A stretch of 64,000 nt of DNA from Pomphorhynchus laevis (Eukaryota > Acanthocephala > Palaeacanthocephala > Echinorhynchida > Pomphorhynchidae): positions 25,772 through 89,771 of the forward strand of contig WNNJ02003706.1 in assembly GCA_012934845.2 (NCBI GenBank), written 5' to 3'. Shown here piece after piece: positions 1 through 10,713 of the stretch (its first letter is position 1; each line of letters begins with the position of its first letter). Made by a program: the position numbers and the translations under genes. The notes beneath the pieces are model-generated. The model worked only from the letters and a program-made list of their open reading frames with translations, was not told the DNA's origin and did not search any database.

Positions 1-540
1 TCCTATGCGACAAGCGAGTAGCAACACCGTTGAAAGAACGTATATACGATGATGTTTTCGACCAGCCATGATTTATGCAGCTGAGACCTTGGCAACAAAA
101 TCATAATATATCCCAGATTAGCAGTGAATGAGATGAGAATGCTCAGATAGTCGGCTGGTATCACAAAAAAAGGAAAAAGTCCGCAACATTAATATACGGA
201 AGATGTTCAAAGTGGACTCAATAGGAGACGTCATCGTCCGAAAAAGACTACGATGTTTCGAATATGTAACAAGAAGTGATTATGATCACTGGATAAGGAG
301 CTCTGAAAAGGTCAAGATCGAAGGAAAAGGACGTCGAGGAAGGCCAAATAAACGCTGAAAAGATTGCGTAAAGGAGGACATGAATGTCATTGGAATAGCG
401 ACCGATTTAGGAAACGAGATGGTCCAAAATCGTTCGTCGTGGAAGAAGTTGTTGGCAGCGGCGACATCTCTGCGAGAGATAAGCTGTAGAGGAAGAAGGT
501 ATTTGTGCAATATTTTTCAAACACCTGCTGATAAGTAAAT
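1..540 (+). mobile_element. RTE-type LINE fossil, RT C-terminal part
   Basis: Conceptual translation of the plus strand, across several frame changes and stops, gives the typical C-terminal tail of RTE/Bov-B-like reverse transcriptases. There is a block resembling the family's 'MxYGAETW' segment near 70-100, an RNxxIR-like block near 180-205, a FxYV block near 250, the GRRGRPNKR segment near 330-355, and a DRxxWKK-like end near 430-450. No open frame remains, so this is an old 5'-truncated copy; its beginning may lie outside the window. The following AT-rich DNA shows no clear tail repeat. Confidence 0.65.
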
Positions 541-2815
541 CAATATAGTGTAAAATAATATAAATAAATGTTTATAATGTGAAATTATTGAGCTTAACTA
601 TCTGGTTTATTTATTTAGATTTATAAGCCATTTGTAAATGTTTATATATAAATTTCAAGACGTTTGAATATTCAAATTGTATTTATTAATAAATAATCTT
701 TCTGCTTAGAGTCGTCAGAGATACAATCTTTCATTCCGATCTTAATATTACTGGCTATCTTTCAAATCTGTATGTACTCATCTAATTTCAATTGCTTTAT
801 TAAGGATTTAATTTAATAAATCTTTTTATAAATAACCGCTAAATTAAAAACTTTATTTTTTTGACAATAAATTTTAACTAATGATAAATATTATTAGCAA
901 AATGTGTATTTAAAATTAATATTTTACATTAATTTTACAAAAGTAACATTTTAGTTTAATAATTCTAATCCAATTAAGATCGTCCTTGTTAAAATGATTT
1001 AAAATATTGAATCATAAAATATTTTAAACGTTGAATTACTTCATTTGCTTATCTTTCGAATCTTTTTTTAGTAAAATCCAGTTTAGTAATTTTGCAAATT
1101 CTTCCCAATTATATCTTATGAGGAATATACCGGTGATGAATATAAAACTCGCCTTTCGGAATTGTAAGTATCAGGACTTCTACTTCCTTTTATTGTGATT
1201 GAAATTTGTACTAACATGAGATGCAAACTCTAAAAATATTTCGTATTTTAATTGCAAGCATTCAATATTTAATAAACATTTTAAGAGAATTTTGTAAAAT
1301 TCCCCTAAATTGTATCATATTTCGACTAATTGTTGAATTACATATTCAAACATTTAATTTTCTATTTTCAAATTGATAAAAAAATTAAAAAGCATTCAAT
1401 TATAATGCACACAATATATTAATTTGCCATTTATTTCTTAGGCATTTGCAGAGTATAGCCTACTTAAATTTCAATTCAAAGATGCATCCATTCAAAGATG
1501 CATATTGCTGTCCATTACCGAATGTTTGATCTGTAATTTTTGTTAAAGATATATTGATATGTGTATTTAGGAGAGTGTATCCATGTGTACCTTTAGACAC
1601 ATGTGATCTGTCAAGAACAATTCTACACTGTAATATTTGTATCATGTTTTGTTACTGATAAAACTATTTTTAAATTAAATTTAGGATTCTCAGCAATGTC
1701 GGCATGCAACAAAATGCTAATATCAGCGATAATGACAATGAAATAAACAGAATGTATGTACCAAAAAAATAAACAATGTTATTAATAAATGTGATATTAA
1801 CAACGCACATATCATTTCGAGATATATTAGAGTATTTTTGTTTATTGACATATTATTATCGACATGATAATATTATTATATCATATAATTATAATATTAA
1901 TATTTTTATATTATATTATTATCATATTTTTGACATTTTATTATATATTTTGCATATTCTTTTAAATCATTACAGTTACTATTTAATAATCAAGCATTAT
2001 GCAATTTCTAATTTATATATTAAAAGGTATTTAAAGAGTAATTTTAGAAGTAAGTTGATCATCAAAAAATTAAAATATGGAAACTTATTTTTATAATCGT
2101 GACCTAAATGACAAAAAAATATATTCTTTCAATAATTTTGTATGCTTGCTTGTGTCTAGTTTACATCTGTCTTATAATATGGATCCCAAACCATATTACG
2201 CTAAAAATTATATCAGATCTTGTTATTCATAAAATACCTCGCTTGAGATGATAATACTGTTAAAATTCAAAAAGTATTGTTGCTATTGATTGAACAAGGG
2301 CAAATGAGGCATTGAACTATGCACACTTTCTTCCATATTATACAAAGAATAATTGTTTTCTTCAATGTTTATCCATGAATGCGTGTAATCCTGTTGTTGC
2401 TTTTAAAGTTGTCCGCATTCCTTATGCATGATATGACCGATATTTGCAAAGCACAATTTTCGTCTCAATTGTTTGATTTATCATCGCTTTTGTAAACTTC
2501 TATTTTAGATACTCTTAAAAACTAAATCAATAGCATTGTTCAAGAATGTGATATAAATGTAATTTGCTTCTTAGTAAATTAGCAATCCGCTTTTCTAACA
2601 GCGATTTACATTTTATGAAAAGCAATTACTGAAATAATATTTAATTAAAGTAATGTAAACCTAATTACTTGAACCCATTTCAGTTGATATGAATAAAATA
2701 CTTAAAGAAATTAAAATACACTATAAAAATATTGTAAAGTAAATGAAAAAATATGGTAAGGTTAAATATTTTAAGGTAAAATATTGTAAGGTAAAATTCA
2801 AGCATCGTGTAAATA
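541..2815. other. AT-rich non-coding stretch
   Basis: No gene is supported here. The open frame at 1776-2096 is a by-product of A/T-rich sequence. A short coding-looking block at about 1096-1165, ending at a good donor-like GTAAGT (1166-1171), could be a host exon, but nothing in the sequence identifies it. Confidence 0.5.
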
Positions 2816-3240
2816 TGAATATATTGATAAAATTAAATTAATAGAAGCCTTAAATATTTTGATTAATCAAAATTATTTAGAAGTAGGGACATCTATAATT
2901 AGACAAATAAAAGGTGTTCTTATGTGAGGTAATAGTAGTTCATTTATAGCGGACTTATTTTTAAGCTCTTTAGAATATGAATTTGTTCATAACTGTTTAA
3001 AAAATAAATCCAAATTATATAAAGATATGAAATATATGTTTCGATATATTGATGATATATGTGTATTTAAATCTAACAATTTTTATTCAATAAGCGAACA
3101 AATTTATCCAGGTAGCCCTATTTTTAATAATACTAATATTTTAAATAATTGATAATTATCCATTATTGATAAAGAATTATTGGACTGGATCTAAGAAATA
3201 AAATTTTATTTGATATTTCGCTAACCACTGTTAGCATCTT
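2816..3240 (+). mobile_element. Penelope-like fragment, PLE-Y family
   Basis: The plus strand encodes a decayed RT piece that matches the minus-strand copies at 43.7-45.2 kb: an IELIEALNILINQNYL-like lead, an IADLFL segment, then FRYIDDICVF carrying the YIDD catalytic motif. A stop lies just before the IADLFL block. The fragment ends close to a hairpin at 3205-3239 (minus strand: CTGAAGA, one T, a 6-bp stem GCTAAC/GTTAGC with loop AGTG, then GAAA), which recurs at other PLE ends in this window. PLEs are reverse-transcribing elements distinct from LINEs and LTR elements. Confidence 0.7.
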
Positions 3241-3757
3241 CAGAAAATTAAAATGTATTTTTTAATGTAAATGTCCTGTATAAAAAACTTCAATACGATC
3301 GCATCCATTTGCTTTAAGCAGGTGCTGCTGTTTTTAGCCATAAACAGCTGCTTTCACTGTTTGAATTTTTGACACGATTTCGGCAATTATGAAAGTACAC
3401 AAAACTTAATAAAAACGTGTGATTTAAATAGTTTAGCAAAAAAACAAAAATAATAACAATAATATTTTTATTCAAAATAAAAAATCAAAAACATAAAAAA
3501 TAATTATATAAATTTCTAGAAAAATTAGATAAAAATATAAAAATAAAATAGAAAAGATTATTTAAACAAATCAATCTTTACAACATCTTTACAAAATATT
3601 TAAAGTTACGTCCGGTTTATTATTCGGCACAATAATATTGGAGTTTTGATGAATGTAATAAGCCATACACTACTCGCTATTTATAAAAAACAAAACAGAA
3701 AAAATTGTAGAAAAATTTACCATCGGTGCTTCAAACAACTTACAAAATCAAGCTAAT

Positions 3758-4954
3758 ATGGAACGGAACTCAGGTATTTCCAATGTAACATCGAATTTTC
3801 AAGCCAAAGAAAACAAGGTTAGTCCTATTTCGTCTAATTTTTTAATCTCAAGCACAGATGGAGAACTCCCTCCTGTGCCTAAAGTGGTGAATCTGGTAAT
3901 AATCAGACTTCTTCAACCATTTGAAAGGAAGAATCTTTTCAATATTTTTCTGAGAGAGTTTACAAGCTCTTATAAGAAGAGAATTCTATTTAATTCGATA
4001 AAATATTTAGATTCCGAAATCAGGGTTTCTTTCAGCTGTCCAGATCTGGCAGCATCGTACCTAGAATTTTTCGAAACACACTTAAAAGAATTTGGGTCAA
4101 CTACTTACAGGCCTATTCAGGCGACTTTGAAAATTAATAATTTTCCGCCATTCGCAACGGAGGAAGATATCATTGCTCTCACATCTGAGTTCAAAATTCA
4201 TAATATTCGCCCAATCCTGGGCAAGAAAGGCCAGGCTATACCAATAGCATTCTGTTCTACCGCAGTCGATCAGGCGGAATGTCTGGCTAAAAGCAAATGT
4301 AACCCCTTTCTGGGGTACAATCTTTCTTTCAATATCGTAGATGCTGATGACTTAACATACCCCCATTGCAATGGGTGCCACCTCTGGGGGCACTGGTCCT
4401 CGAACTGTACTAGGCCCCATACGTGTGGGGTTTGCAGCTCTTCCGAAGTCCATGAGGGGAAATGTTCTCTCCCCCCTCTGTGTTCCAATTGTGGTGGTCA
4501 GCACCCGGCCTGGTCTAGAAGATGTCCTATCTTCAAGGAATACAAATTAAGGCATTGTGGGGCACCGGTCAAACCGGCCCACTTTGCCGCTGCCAGCTTA
4601 TCCAATTCAAACGGTTATGGTATGTCGGACACCGACATTTTCAAAATTGTTGACGCAAGACTACAGACATATAAAGACGAGATTCGAGCCTTAATGAACC
4701 ATCTGATAGCGAAATTCGAGGAGTCCCGTTCTCCTCCATCGACGATTCTTACCTCTTCAAAGAGAGCCCCCCGTTCTAAGAAGAGATCATCTTCTAAACA
4801 AAAGTTGGCTTCCTTGAAGTTGGCAAAGAAAGATGATATATGCTGGGAGTTGTTGGCCTCAGAGGGAGATGAAGATAATGCCGGTGGGCAAGTGTCTTCT
4901 CCTGGTAGGGCTGGGAGTGAGAAGGGCAACTTTCTCTCTCCTAGTTTCTGCTAG
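3758..4954 (+). CDS. LINE-alpha ORF1, gag-like zinc-knuckle nucleic-acid-binding protein
   Basis: The 398-codon frame starts at the first ATG after the leader. The N-terminal 50 residues are Ser/Asn-rich. Residues of about 45-205 have alternating strand and helix character like the RRM-like region of LINE ORF1 proteins (inference). Three zinc-knuckle-like clusters follow: CNGCHLWGHWSSNC, then CGVCSSSEVHEGKC, then CSNCGGQHPAWSRRC, which is the usual layout for I/Jockey-group ORF1. The C-terminal 80 residues are basic then acidic (SKRAPRSKKRSSSK, later EGDEDN). By family knowledge the protein coats element RNA in the ribonucleoprotein. ORF2 starts 34 bp downstream, so ORF2 translation may depend on reinitiation. 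A decayed relative lies at 23.54-24.42 kb on the minus strand. Confidence 0.85.
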   Translation: MERNSGISNVTSNFQAKENKVSPISSNFLISSTDGELPPVPKVVNLVIIRLLQPFERKNLFNIFLREFTSSYKKRILFNSIKYLDSEIRVSFSCPDLAASYLEFFETHLKEFGSTTYRPIQATLKINNFPPFATEEDIIALTSEFKIHNIRPILGKKGQAIPIAFCSTAVDQAECLAKSKCNPFLGYNLSFNIVDADDLTYPHCNGCHLWGHWSSNCTRPHTCGVCSSSEVHEGKCSLPPLCSNCGGQHPAWSRRCPIFKEYKLRHCGAPVKPAHFAAASLSNSNGYGMSDTDIFKIVDARLQTYKDEIRALMNHLIAKFEESRSPPSTILTSSKRAPRSKKRSSSKQKLASLKLAKKDDICWELLASEGDEDNAGGQVSSPGRAGSEKGNFLSPSFC

Positions 4955-4988
4955 GAGGTAGGCATCCCACTCCAGCTGTCGTAACACA

Positions 4989-7448
4989 ATGCAAAGTAGT
5001 CAAGAGCCTTTTTCACTGAATATACTTCAGTGGAATTCGGGAGGTGCTTCTGCTCTTAGCCTTCTATCTGGTAGAGATGCGGATGTTATAGTCCTTCAGG
5101 AGACGCGGTCTATCCGTATCCCCCAGGACATTACTCGATTTATCCCCAAGCATATTTACACCCACTTCACTCCGTACATAACCCCTCCTCACGCCTCTTC
5201 ATCTCAAGGTCTCTTAACCCTAGTTAAATGCTCCTTAAGATCATCCCTTCTTTTAAACTATTCTTGTCCAGCCCTGTCTTGTTTAGCTGTTTCACTTTGT
5301 AAGAATGGTAAACGTATCAGCATAGCCAATATCTATATTAGGCCAGGGGAAATTCACAAGAACCGTGATCTCCTGGACCGTATCTTGGGTAGTGGCTATG
5401 ACATGTTACTCGGTGACTTCAACGACAGAACTGGTCGTTGGATTAATGCAGCACTCCGCAGAGCCAGGAACGATTACCTTATTCACAAACCACCGTCCCC
5501 AACTTTTCATTGCTCAACAACTAATTCTCTCCTCGACATATTACTGCTTCATAAGATGTGGTTGTTGAAACCCATCTGCACTGAGCAGTCGCGCCAAAAA
5601 CAGACCATCTCTCATGACCTAATTCGTTGGCGGATAGAGGAAGATACGTTGCTTAGAAGGAGGTTTCACTTTGATCCCATCAGAGTGGCTTTCTTTCAGG
5701 CGGCTATCCAACTCTTCCCCAGAATTGGTAATGAGAATTTGACCGAATTTAATTCCTTCCTCTCCTCGCAAGCTACCGCGTTTCTTTCGACTACCTATAA
5801 AGGTCATATTTACAATCCCACTCCAACAAAACTCAAGGTTTTGGCTAAAATGCTAGGTCTTCCCAATGTCTCTGTTTCCGCCAGGCAGGCCATCTCGAAT
5901 GAATACTGGAGCACTAGATATAGGTTCCAGCTGAGCAGGGATAAGGCGAACATCGCTCACCTTAACCCTTCTCAGTCTTCCTTCTGGAAGATATTCAAGA
6001 AGGAGAAGTTTGTCTGTTGGAAGGATAGAGCTTTGGGTTGGATTGGTAGTATAGGCCTTGATAATGTTTTGAAGGAGTCACTATCCCTACATAATTATGG
6101 AGCCACTCAATCTCCCCAACCAATCCCGCCTTGGGGTGACTTCAGAAGCAGGGACTTATCTGTTACAGATATCCTGAACTCCTGGGGGCCACTTCCGGGC
6201 ACCTCTAAATCCGTCGCTCCACTATCTTCTCGAGTCTGTCAGCTTTTGACAGCCGATCAAAGAAGAGAAGTGGCCGTCACAATGCTTTTAGCCTCACCAT
6301 CCGATGTAGCCGGCATCAATATTAGTCGTAGAATTTTCTTACCAAAGCATAGTCCGGTTTCATGTCCCAAAGATCTGCGTCCCATTTCGATTCAAAACTC
6401 CCTCATCTCCATCTACGAAAAAGCGCTTGCGCGTAGAATCCGCGACCATTTAAGTAGGCGTAATTTGATCCCACCGAGTTTTCACGGGTTTGTCAAGGGA
6501 CGCTCGGTTCATTCAGCAATAGGTGAAGTGCATCAGTTTTGTAGGGATAATAGCCATCAACTAGCTGTGGATGTTTTCCTTGACTTTTCTGCTGAATTTG
6601 ACCGCATTTCCATTCCCTTTGTTATCTCCTCTCTCAGGTCACTCGGGTTGCCTGCGAGAATTGTTAACAGGGTGGAGATATTACTGTTTACCAAGAGGTT
6701 CTACTATGAAGACGACCCTGATGCGTGTCAGTTCTACCCTATTACAGGTGTGCCCCAAGGATCCCCACTTTCTCCTATCTTATTTCTTGCTGCCTCCATT
6801 GTACTATTCAAGAATTTTAAACGTGATCAACATCTAGTGGTATACGCTGATGATACCACGGCCCTGTTCTCTGGACGCAGGTGCAAAGATGTCGCTTCAG
6901 ACATCAGCCGTTTCTTTTTAAGATTAACAGACCAGCTGACCCTATCCAATCTTATTTTAAATTCATCCAAATCGCAGGTAGTTGTCTTTCATGGCACCCC
7001 TGCGACAAAGAAAAAATTAAAGAGACTAGCACTCTCAGCTCTATCTTCTATATTGACTAATCAACCACTCCCTACCTTCACAAGTCGAGTAAAATACCTG
7101 GGGTTCACTGTTACGGTGAACTGGTCGGCGAAAGCTGACCTGGATAGACTTAAACGTATCCTGAAGAAAGCTAGGTGGGCCCTGAAACGGGCTCAGCATC
7201 TGTCGTTGAATGGGAAAACCCAAGTGCGCCTCTGGGGTACTTGGGCTATCTCGGGATTAGTCTTCTTTTCGAGAGGACGTCCTCCAGAGCAAAGACTAAG
7301 GTTTCTCAAGCTCCTCATCTCGCGATTACCGCGCATAGTCCGCCTAGATTGGATTCTTCGGGGGGTGATAGACCCCGGGTGGTTCAGTCGAAGAGCGGCG
7401 TGTTGGATTAGCTGGAGGGCTCAGATCCCGCTGGACCTGAGGCCGTGA
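4989..7448 (+). CDS. LINE-alpha ORF2, AP-like endonuclease and reverse transcriptase
   Basis: The 819-codon frame starts at an ATG. Endonuclease (about residues 8-230): ILQWNSGGA, VIVLQETRS, GDFN at 142-145 and SLLDILLL are all recognisable. The position where LINE APE domains carry SDH reads S208-H209-D210, in swapped order. RT (about 430-700): PKDLRPIS, the DVFLDFSAEFDRIS motif A, GVPQGSPLSPILF, and YADD at 619-622. A C-terminal region follows with no RNase H. By family knowledge it nicks target DNA and primes reverse transcription on the nick. The frame has no internal stop, but whether the endonuclease works is uncertain given the swapped motif. Confidence 0.88.
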   Translation: MQSSQEPFSLNILQWNSGGASALSLLSGRDADVIVLQETRSIRIPQDITRFIPKHIYTHFTPYITPPHASSSQGLLTLVKCSLRSSLLLNYSCPALSCLAVSLCKNGKRISIANIYIRPGEIHKNRDLLDRILGSGYDMLLGDFNDRTGRWINAALRRARNDYLIHKPPSPTFHCSTTNSLLDILLLHKMWLLKPICTEQSRQKQTISHDLIRWRIEEDTLLRRRFHFDPIRVAFFQAAIQLFPRIGNENLTEFNSFLSSQATAFLSTTYKGHIYNPTPTKLKVLAKMLGLPNVSVSARQAISNEYWSTRYRFQLSRDKANIAHLNPSQSSFWKIFKKEKFVCWKDRALGWIGSIGLDNVLKESLSLHNYGATQSPQPIPPWGDFRSRDLSVTDILNSWGPLPGTSKSVAPLSSRVCQLLTADQRREVAVTMLLASPSDVAGINISRRIFLPKHSPVSCPKDLRPISIQNSLISIYEKALARRIRDHLSRRNLIPPSFHGFVKGRSVHSAIGEVHQFCRDNSHQLAVDVFLDFSAEFDRISIPFVISSLRSLGLPARIVNRVEILLFTKRFYYEDDPDACQFYPITGVPQGSPLSPILFLAASIVLFKNFKRDQHLVVYADDTTALFSGRRCKDVASDISRFFLRLTDQLTLSNLILNSSKSQVVVFHGTPATKKKLKRLALSALSSILTNQPLPTFTSRVKYLGFTVTVNWSAKADLDRLKRILKKARWALKRAQHLSLNGKTQVRLWGTWAISGLVFFSRGRPPEQRLRFLKLLISRLPRIVRLDWILRGVIDPGWFSRRAACWISWRAQIPLDLRP

Positions 7449-7580
7449 CATCATTATGAAGACTAAATGCTATTATGAGTTGTCTTATTTGAACTGCATT
7501 TTTTTTCTCTCTTTTCGTTATTTTTTAGTGGTTGTTAGTTATTTAAGAAATTCCTTATCTTATCTTAATAAGCCACAAGA

Positions 7581-8095
7581 ATTTTTCTATTTAAACAATT
7601 TTTTTTGCTAAAACAACAATATTATTATAGTCAATATTGTGATCTAAATTTAAACTATGGTCTACAATAGCCCTACAATACACTATACAATGAGTGCATT
7701 TGTGTTGTTTTAATCTAGTCTCTATTGGTTGACCTGTTTGACCCACATATATTTTATCGCATTCTACACAAGAAATTTTACAACCAACTCCATGATCATG
7801 CTTGGCTTTCTTTATCAAATTTTATGTAGTTTCGGTATTTTACTATTAAACAAAACAATATTTGAAGTATTTAATGTCCTTTTGATTGAATTAAATCTTT
7901 TGAAATAAACATTCCAAAAATTATTTGTAAATGGTAATCCTATATATTTATTTTATCTTTCTGGGCCAAAAACAACTTGTTTATACTTTTTGATAATTTT
8001 GTAGAAAGTATTTTGAATTGCACATAATGGAAAACAGCTTTATCTAATAGAATTCTAACTATCTTATTGTTCGCTTTAAGTTCGTATATTACCAT
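7581..8095 (-). mobile_element. Penelope-like fragment with GIY-YIG endonuclease
   Basis: The minus strand encodes ISCVECDKIYVGQTGQPIE followed by TRLKQHK and a DHSLNLDHNIDYNN segment, the standard C-terminal GIY-YIG nuclease of Penelope elements. The upstream linker (8095 down to about 7820) has traces of the RT-to-nuclease connector but is broken. It directly follows LINE-alpha, so the LINE probably landed in or beside this older PLE. Confidence 0.75.
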
Positions 8096-8399
8096 TTACG
8101 AGGATTTGCTTTGTAACGGTATATATTGGGCTATCAGAAGATATGCAGTACATCATAGATCTTAACAAAAACCATTTTCCTCGCAGAAATTGGTATTGCA
8201 TTACCAAAGGCTATGAAGAACAGTAAATAATTGAACAAAAACAACGACATGGCATTGGCGACAAGAAACAATTTATTTGATTAAAATCGAAACGATGAAC
8301 AGCTCTCCACTGACCGGAGGAATAGGTAAAGTGAAGTGTTGTTTGCTCGGGTAGTTCGAGCCGAATGAGCGAACTTAGCTTCCACAAGCATTGCAGTGG

Positions 8400-9650
8400 A
8401 CTAGTCAATCTGCAGGAACGTGGAACCTTACTTTGCTGACAGTGAAATAACCAGATCTAGTTAGGGATTAAATCGCACCAGTCTTGAAATAGTCGGAGTC
8501 TTCGCTTCAATATTCTGGTTCCAGAAATAAACTTTTAGATCAAGGTTGGACAGTGTACTATTCACGAGTTGCTACGGACAAGCGTCGACAGGCATGTGTG
8601 ATAACAAAAGATTGGTTGTGGGAAGTACCTAAGTAGTACAGAGTTCCGCACTACCTCAGTTTAGCTGTGGCCTCTTTGTCTAACTAAGTATGAATTGTTT
8701 TCGTGTTTTAGACAGAAAGTCTGAGTCGGTTCCTGTAGGTGTTGGTCTCTCTCATGGATGCGTATTGTCTCAACGCTTGTACCATTTTACATTAATACAA
8801 TTTCAGGACGGGCAGCTTTGTCGGAGTTCGGTCTTCAGTTTGATCCATTAGAATATCACATTTGCTCTTAGTAGACGATAATATCTTGTTGTCCTCCAAT
8901 ACTGATGACCTACAATGCTTGCTGAATCGATTTAACGTCAAATGTAAAGTTGCCAGTTTGGAAATTAGCAAATCCAAAACTGTCTCTATGTGTTTTGCTT
9001 GAACAAAGTAGCAGCGTAGATATGAATTGGTGATAAGTTCTTAATCGATGTGTAAGAGTTCAATTACTTGGTTCTAAAGTGATGGTAGGAATAATAAGAA
9101 AATTGAGAGACGGATCTGTGCAACTAAGGCAGCAATGGAATATTTGCGCAGATCAGTTTTGGTAAAAATAGCTAAGCCTCCATTTGAAGCTATCAATTTC
9201 TCGCTCAGTCTTCTTACCCATCCATACATGTGATCATGAACTTTGGGTCATGACAAAAAGGACTAGATCTCGAGTATAGAACACGAAATGAGATTTCTTC
9301 GTAATGTGGTCGACCTTAGCCTTAAAAATAAAGTTCGAAACTTGGTCAACGGTAAGAATCTTGGAGTAAAGTTGCTGCTCCTCAACGTTGAAGGAAGCCA
9401 GCTGAAGAAGCTAGAGCTCGTTTTGAGTATGGCTAGTGCGTATTCTTTGTGAAGTGTTCCAGATTAAGCTTTCTGAACAGAAACCCCCGAGGTAGACATC
9501 GGTATAGGTGGATAAATCAAACTCTACATTTTGTCAAGGAACGCTTATGACTATTTTAAAGGGAAGGATGCTCGGTCACTTAGGACCGTGATACTTGGTC
9601 ACGTCTCTTCTGTTCACTACCTCCACAAACAGACCTACAGATTAGCTGAA
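8400..9650 (+). mobile_element. RTE/Rex3-like LINE fossil
   Basis: Plus-strand translation in shifting frames gives endonuclease traces near 8490-8600 (a GWTVYYS-like block followed by RRQA) and the RT block VPVGVGLSHGCVLS near 8730-8770. The decayed palm continues from there. Near 9050-9330 are a KYLGS-like block, a TCDHELWVMTKR block and the FETW-like C-terminal region. The order matches RTE-clade elements such as Rex3. Many stops and frame changes make it an old, dead copy. A relative lies at 10.7-12.0 kb on the opposite strand. Confidence 0.7.
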
Positions 9651-9689
9651 ACAATGAACAAATTTTATATTTATTTTAATTTATTTATT

Positions 9690-9870
9690 TAAGTAAATGT
9701 ATTGGCATAAAGGATTACACCTAGATAATCAAATTTCATGATTACTGGATATATATCATTAGCATATGTTTGCTCCGATGCCACGTCGGTCGAGGAATAT
9801 GGGTAGAAACATAATAAGATAACAGTTCTTCGTGATGACCTCTAATCGTAATTTTGATCCATCGAATATT
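9690..9870 (+). repeat. PLE-Y terminal repeat copy
   Basis: The segment matches, with divergence, the sequence that follows the PLE-Y reverse transcriptase elsewhere. Shared blocks are ATAATCAAATTTCATGA, a CATTAGCAT block, a GAAACATAATAAGATAACAG-like block and the terminal TTCNTNNTGATGACNT segment. The closest plus-oriented relative is at 41,400-41,600; opposite-oriented copies are at 19.68-19.89, 23.1-23.3 and 24.6-24.8 kb. It holds no coding sequence. Confidence 0.5.
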
Positions 9871-10713
9871 ATGTATCAATCAATTCATAAATTTGAATTT
9901 TTAAAAATTCTTATCTTATAAAATACTAAATTAGATCTTAATATTGAAAAAATTATTTTTTAATTTATACATTTTAAAGTTATTGATGTCAAGAACTTAA
10001 TCTTATGTGTTCGCTTTGCTTAGTGTGATTGTGGAGAATGCAGCTAGATCATTTAATTTTTCTGGATATAGCGCACTGGATATTCTGTAAGTATAATTAT
10101 TTGCATGACCTTTATTTATTTGAGAATAAAGGTATTTGCATGTCACGGATTATCATATCTTAATTCCGTCGAGTTTAAAGAAAGTTTATATGTGAGTACA
10201 AATAGTGTAGAAATGGTTTGTGATTTTAATATTTTGCATTGAAATTTAAATATCAACGTACATAGACTATTTTCGTATTTATCATTTAATTTTAATTTCT
10301 CTGCAGCTAGAAGAATATTGCTTTACATCCATATACATAAAATATTATAAATTGTTATTCAAAATAATGTCTCATATTCGAAAACAAAAGATAGTTTTAC
10401 CATAAAGAATTATTAGATCTGAATCAAAGAGAAAAGGAAATTTTTTGATATTTCGTTAACTCTTGGTAGCATCTTCAGATGATAACATTTAAAGATGATA
10501 TTTAGAATATGCTTCTGTTAGCATCTTCTTTGACATTTATAACACATGTTAGAAATATTAAAACACGTAACGATTATGCATTTAATAAAATCAATCAGAA
10601 GAAAACAATTCAAAGGCATTATGTGGTTGTGCATGTAAAAATAAAATTATATTATTTATGATATAACAACAATTACTTGACAAGAAAAATATAAAAAGTA
10701 CACCAGATTTTTC
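9871..10713. other. AT-rich spacer with a PLE end motif
   Basis: No gene is seen. At 10,443-10,474 the minus strand has CTGAAGA, one T, a degenerate stem and GAAA, the same end motif as at 3,205-3,239. The stretch at 10,558-10,640 (starting AAACACGTAACGATTATGC) recurs at 12,182-12,262, so both are probably remnants of the same PLE flank. Confidence 0.4.

Larger units (their letters stand above)
3600..7580 (+). mobile_element. LINE-alpha: apparently intact two-ORF APE LINE
   Basis: This is a non-LTR retrotransposon with a roughly 150-bp leader, ORF1 (zinc-knuckle protein), a 34-bp spacer, ORF2 (AP-like endonuclease plus reverse transcriptase) and a short 3' UTR. Both ORFs are uninterrupted, which suggests a young copy. 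ORF2 has no RNase H domain, and no clear poly(A) tail is visible. Related broken copies lie at 22.4-23.0, 23.5-24.4, 27.2-29.2, 56.8-57.3 and 63.1-63.3 kb. The outer ends are approximate because no target-site duplication was found by eye. A clade in the I/Jockey/R1 group seems likely from the CCHC-bearing ORF1, but it is not resolved. Confidence 0.8.

Noticed and set aside
1776-2096. 106-codon open frame
   Set aside because: Composition is that of A/T-rich DNA (Ile, Tyr, Leu, Asn runs), with no domain or family resemblance.
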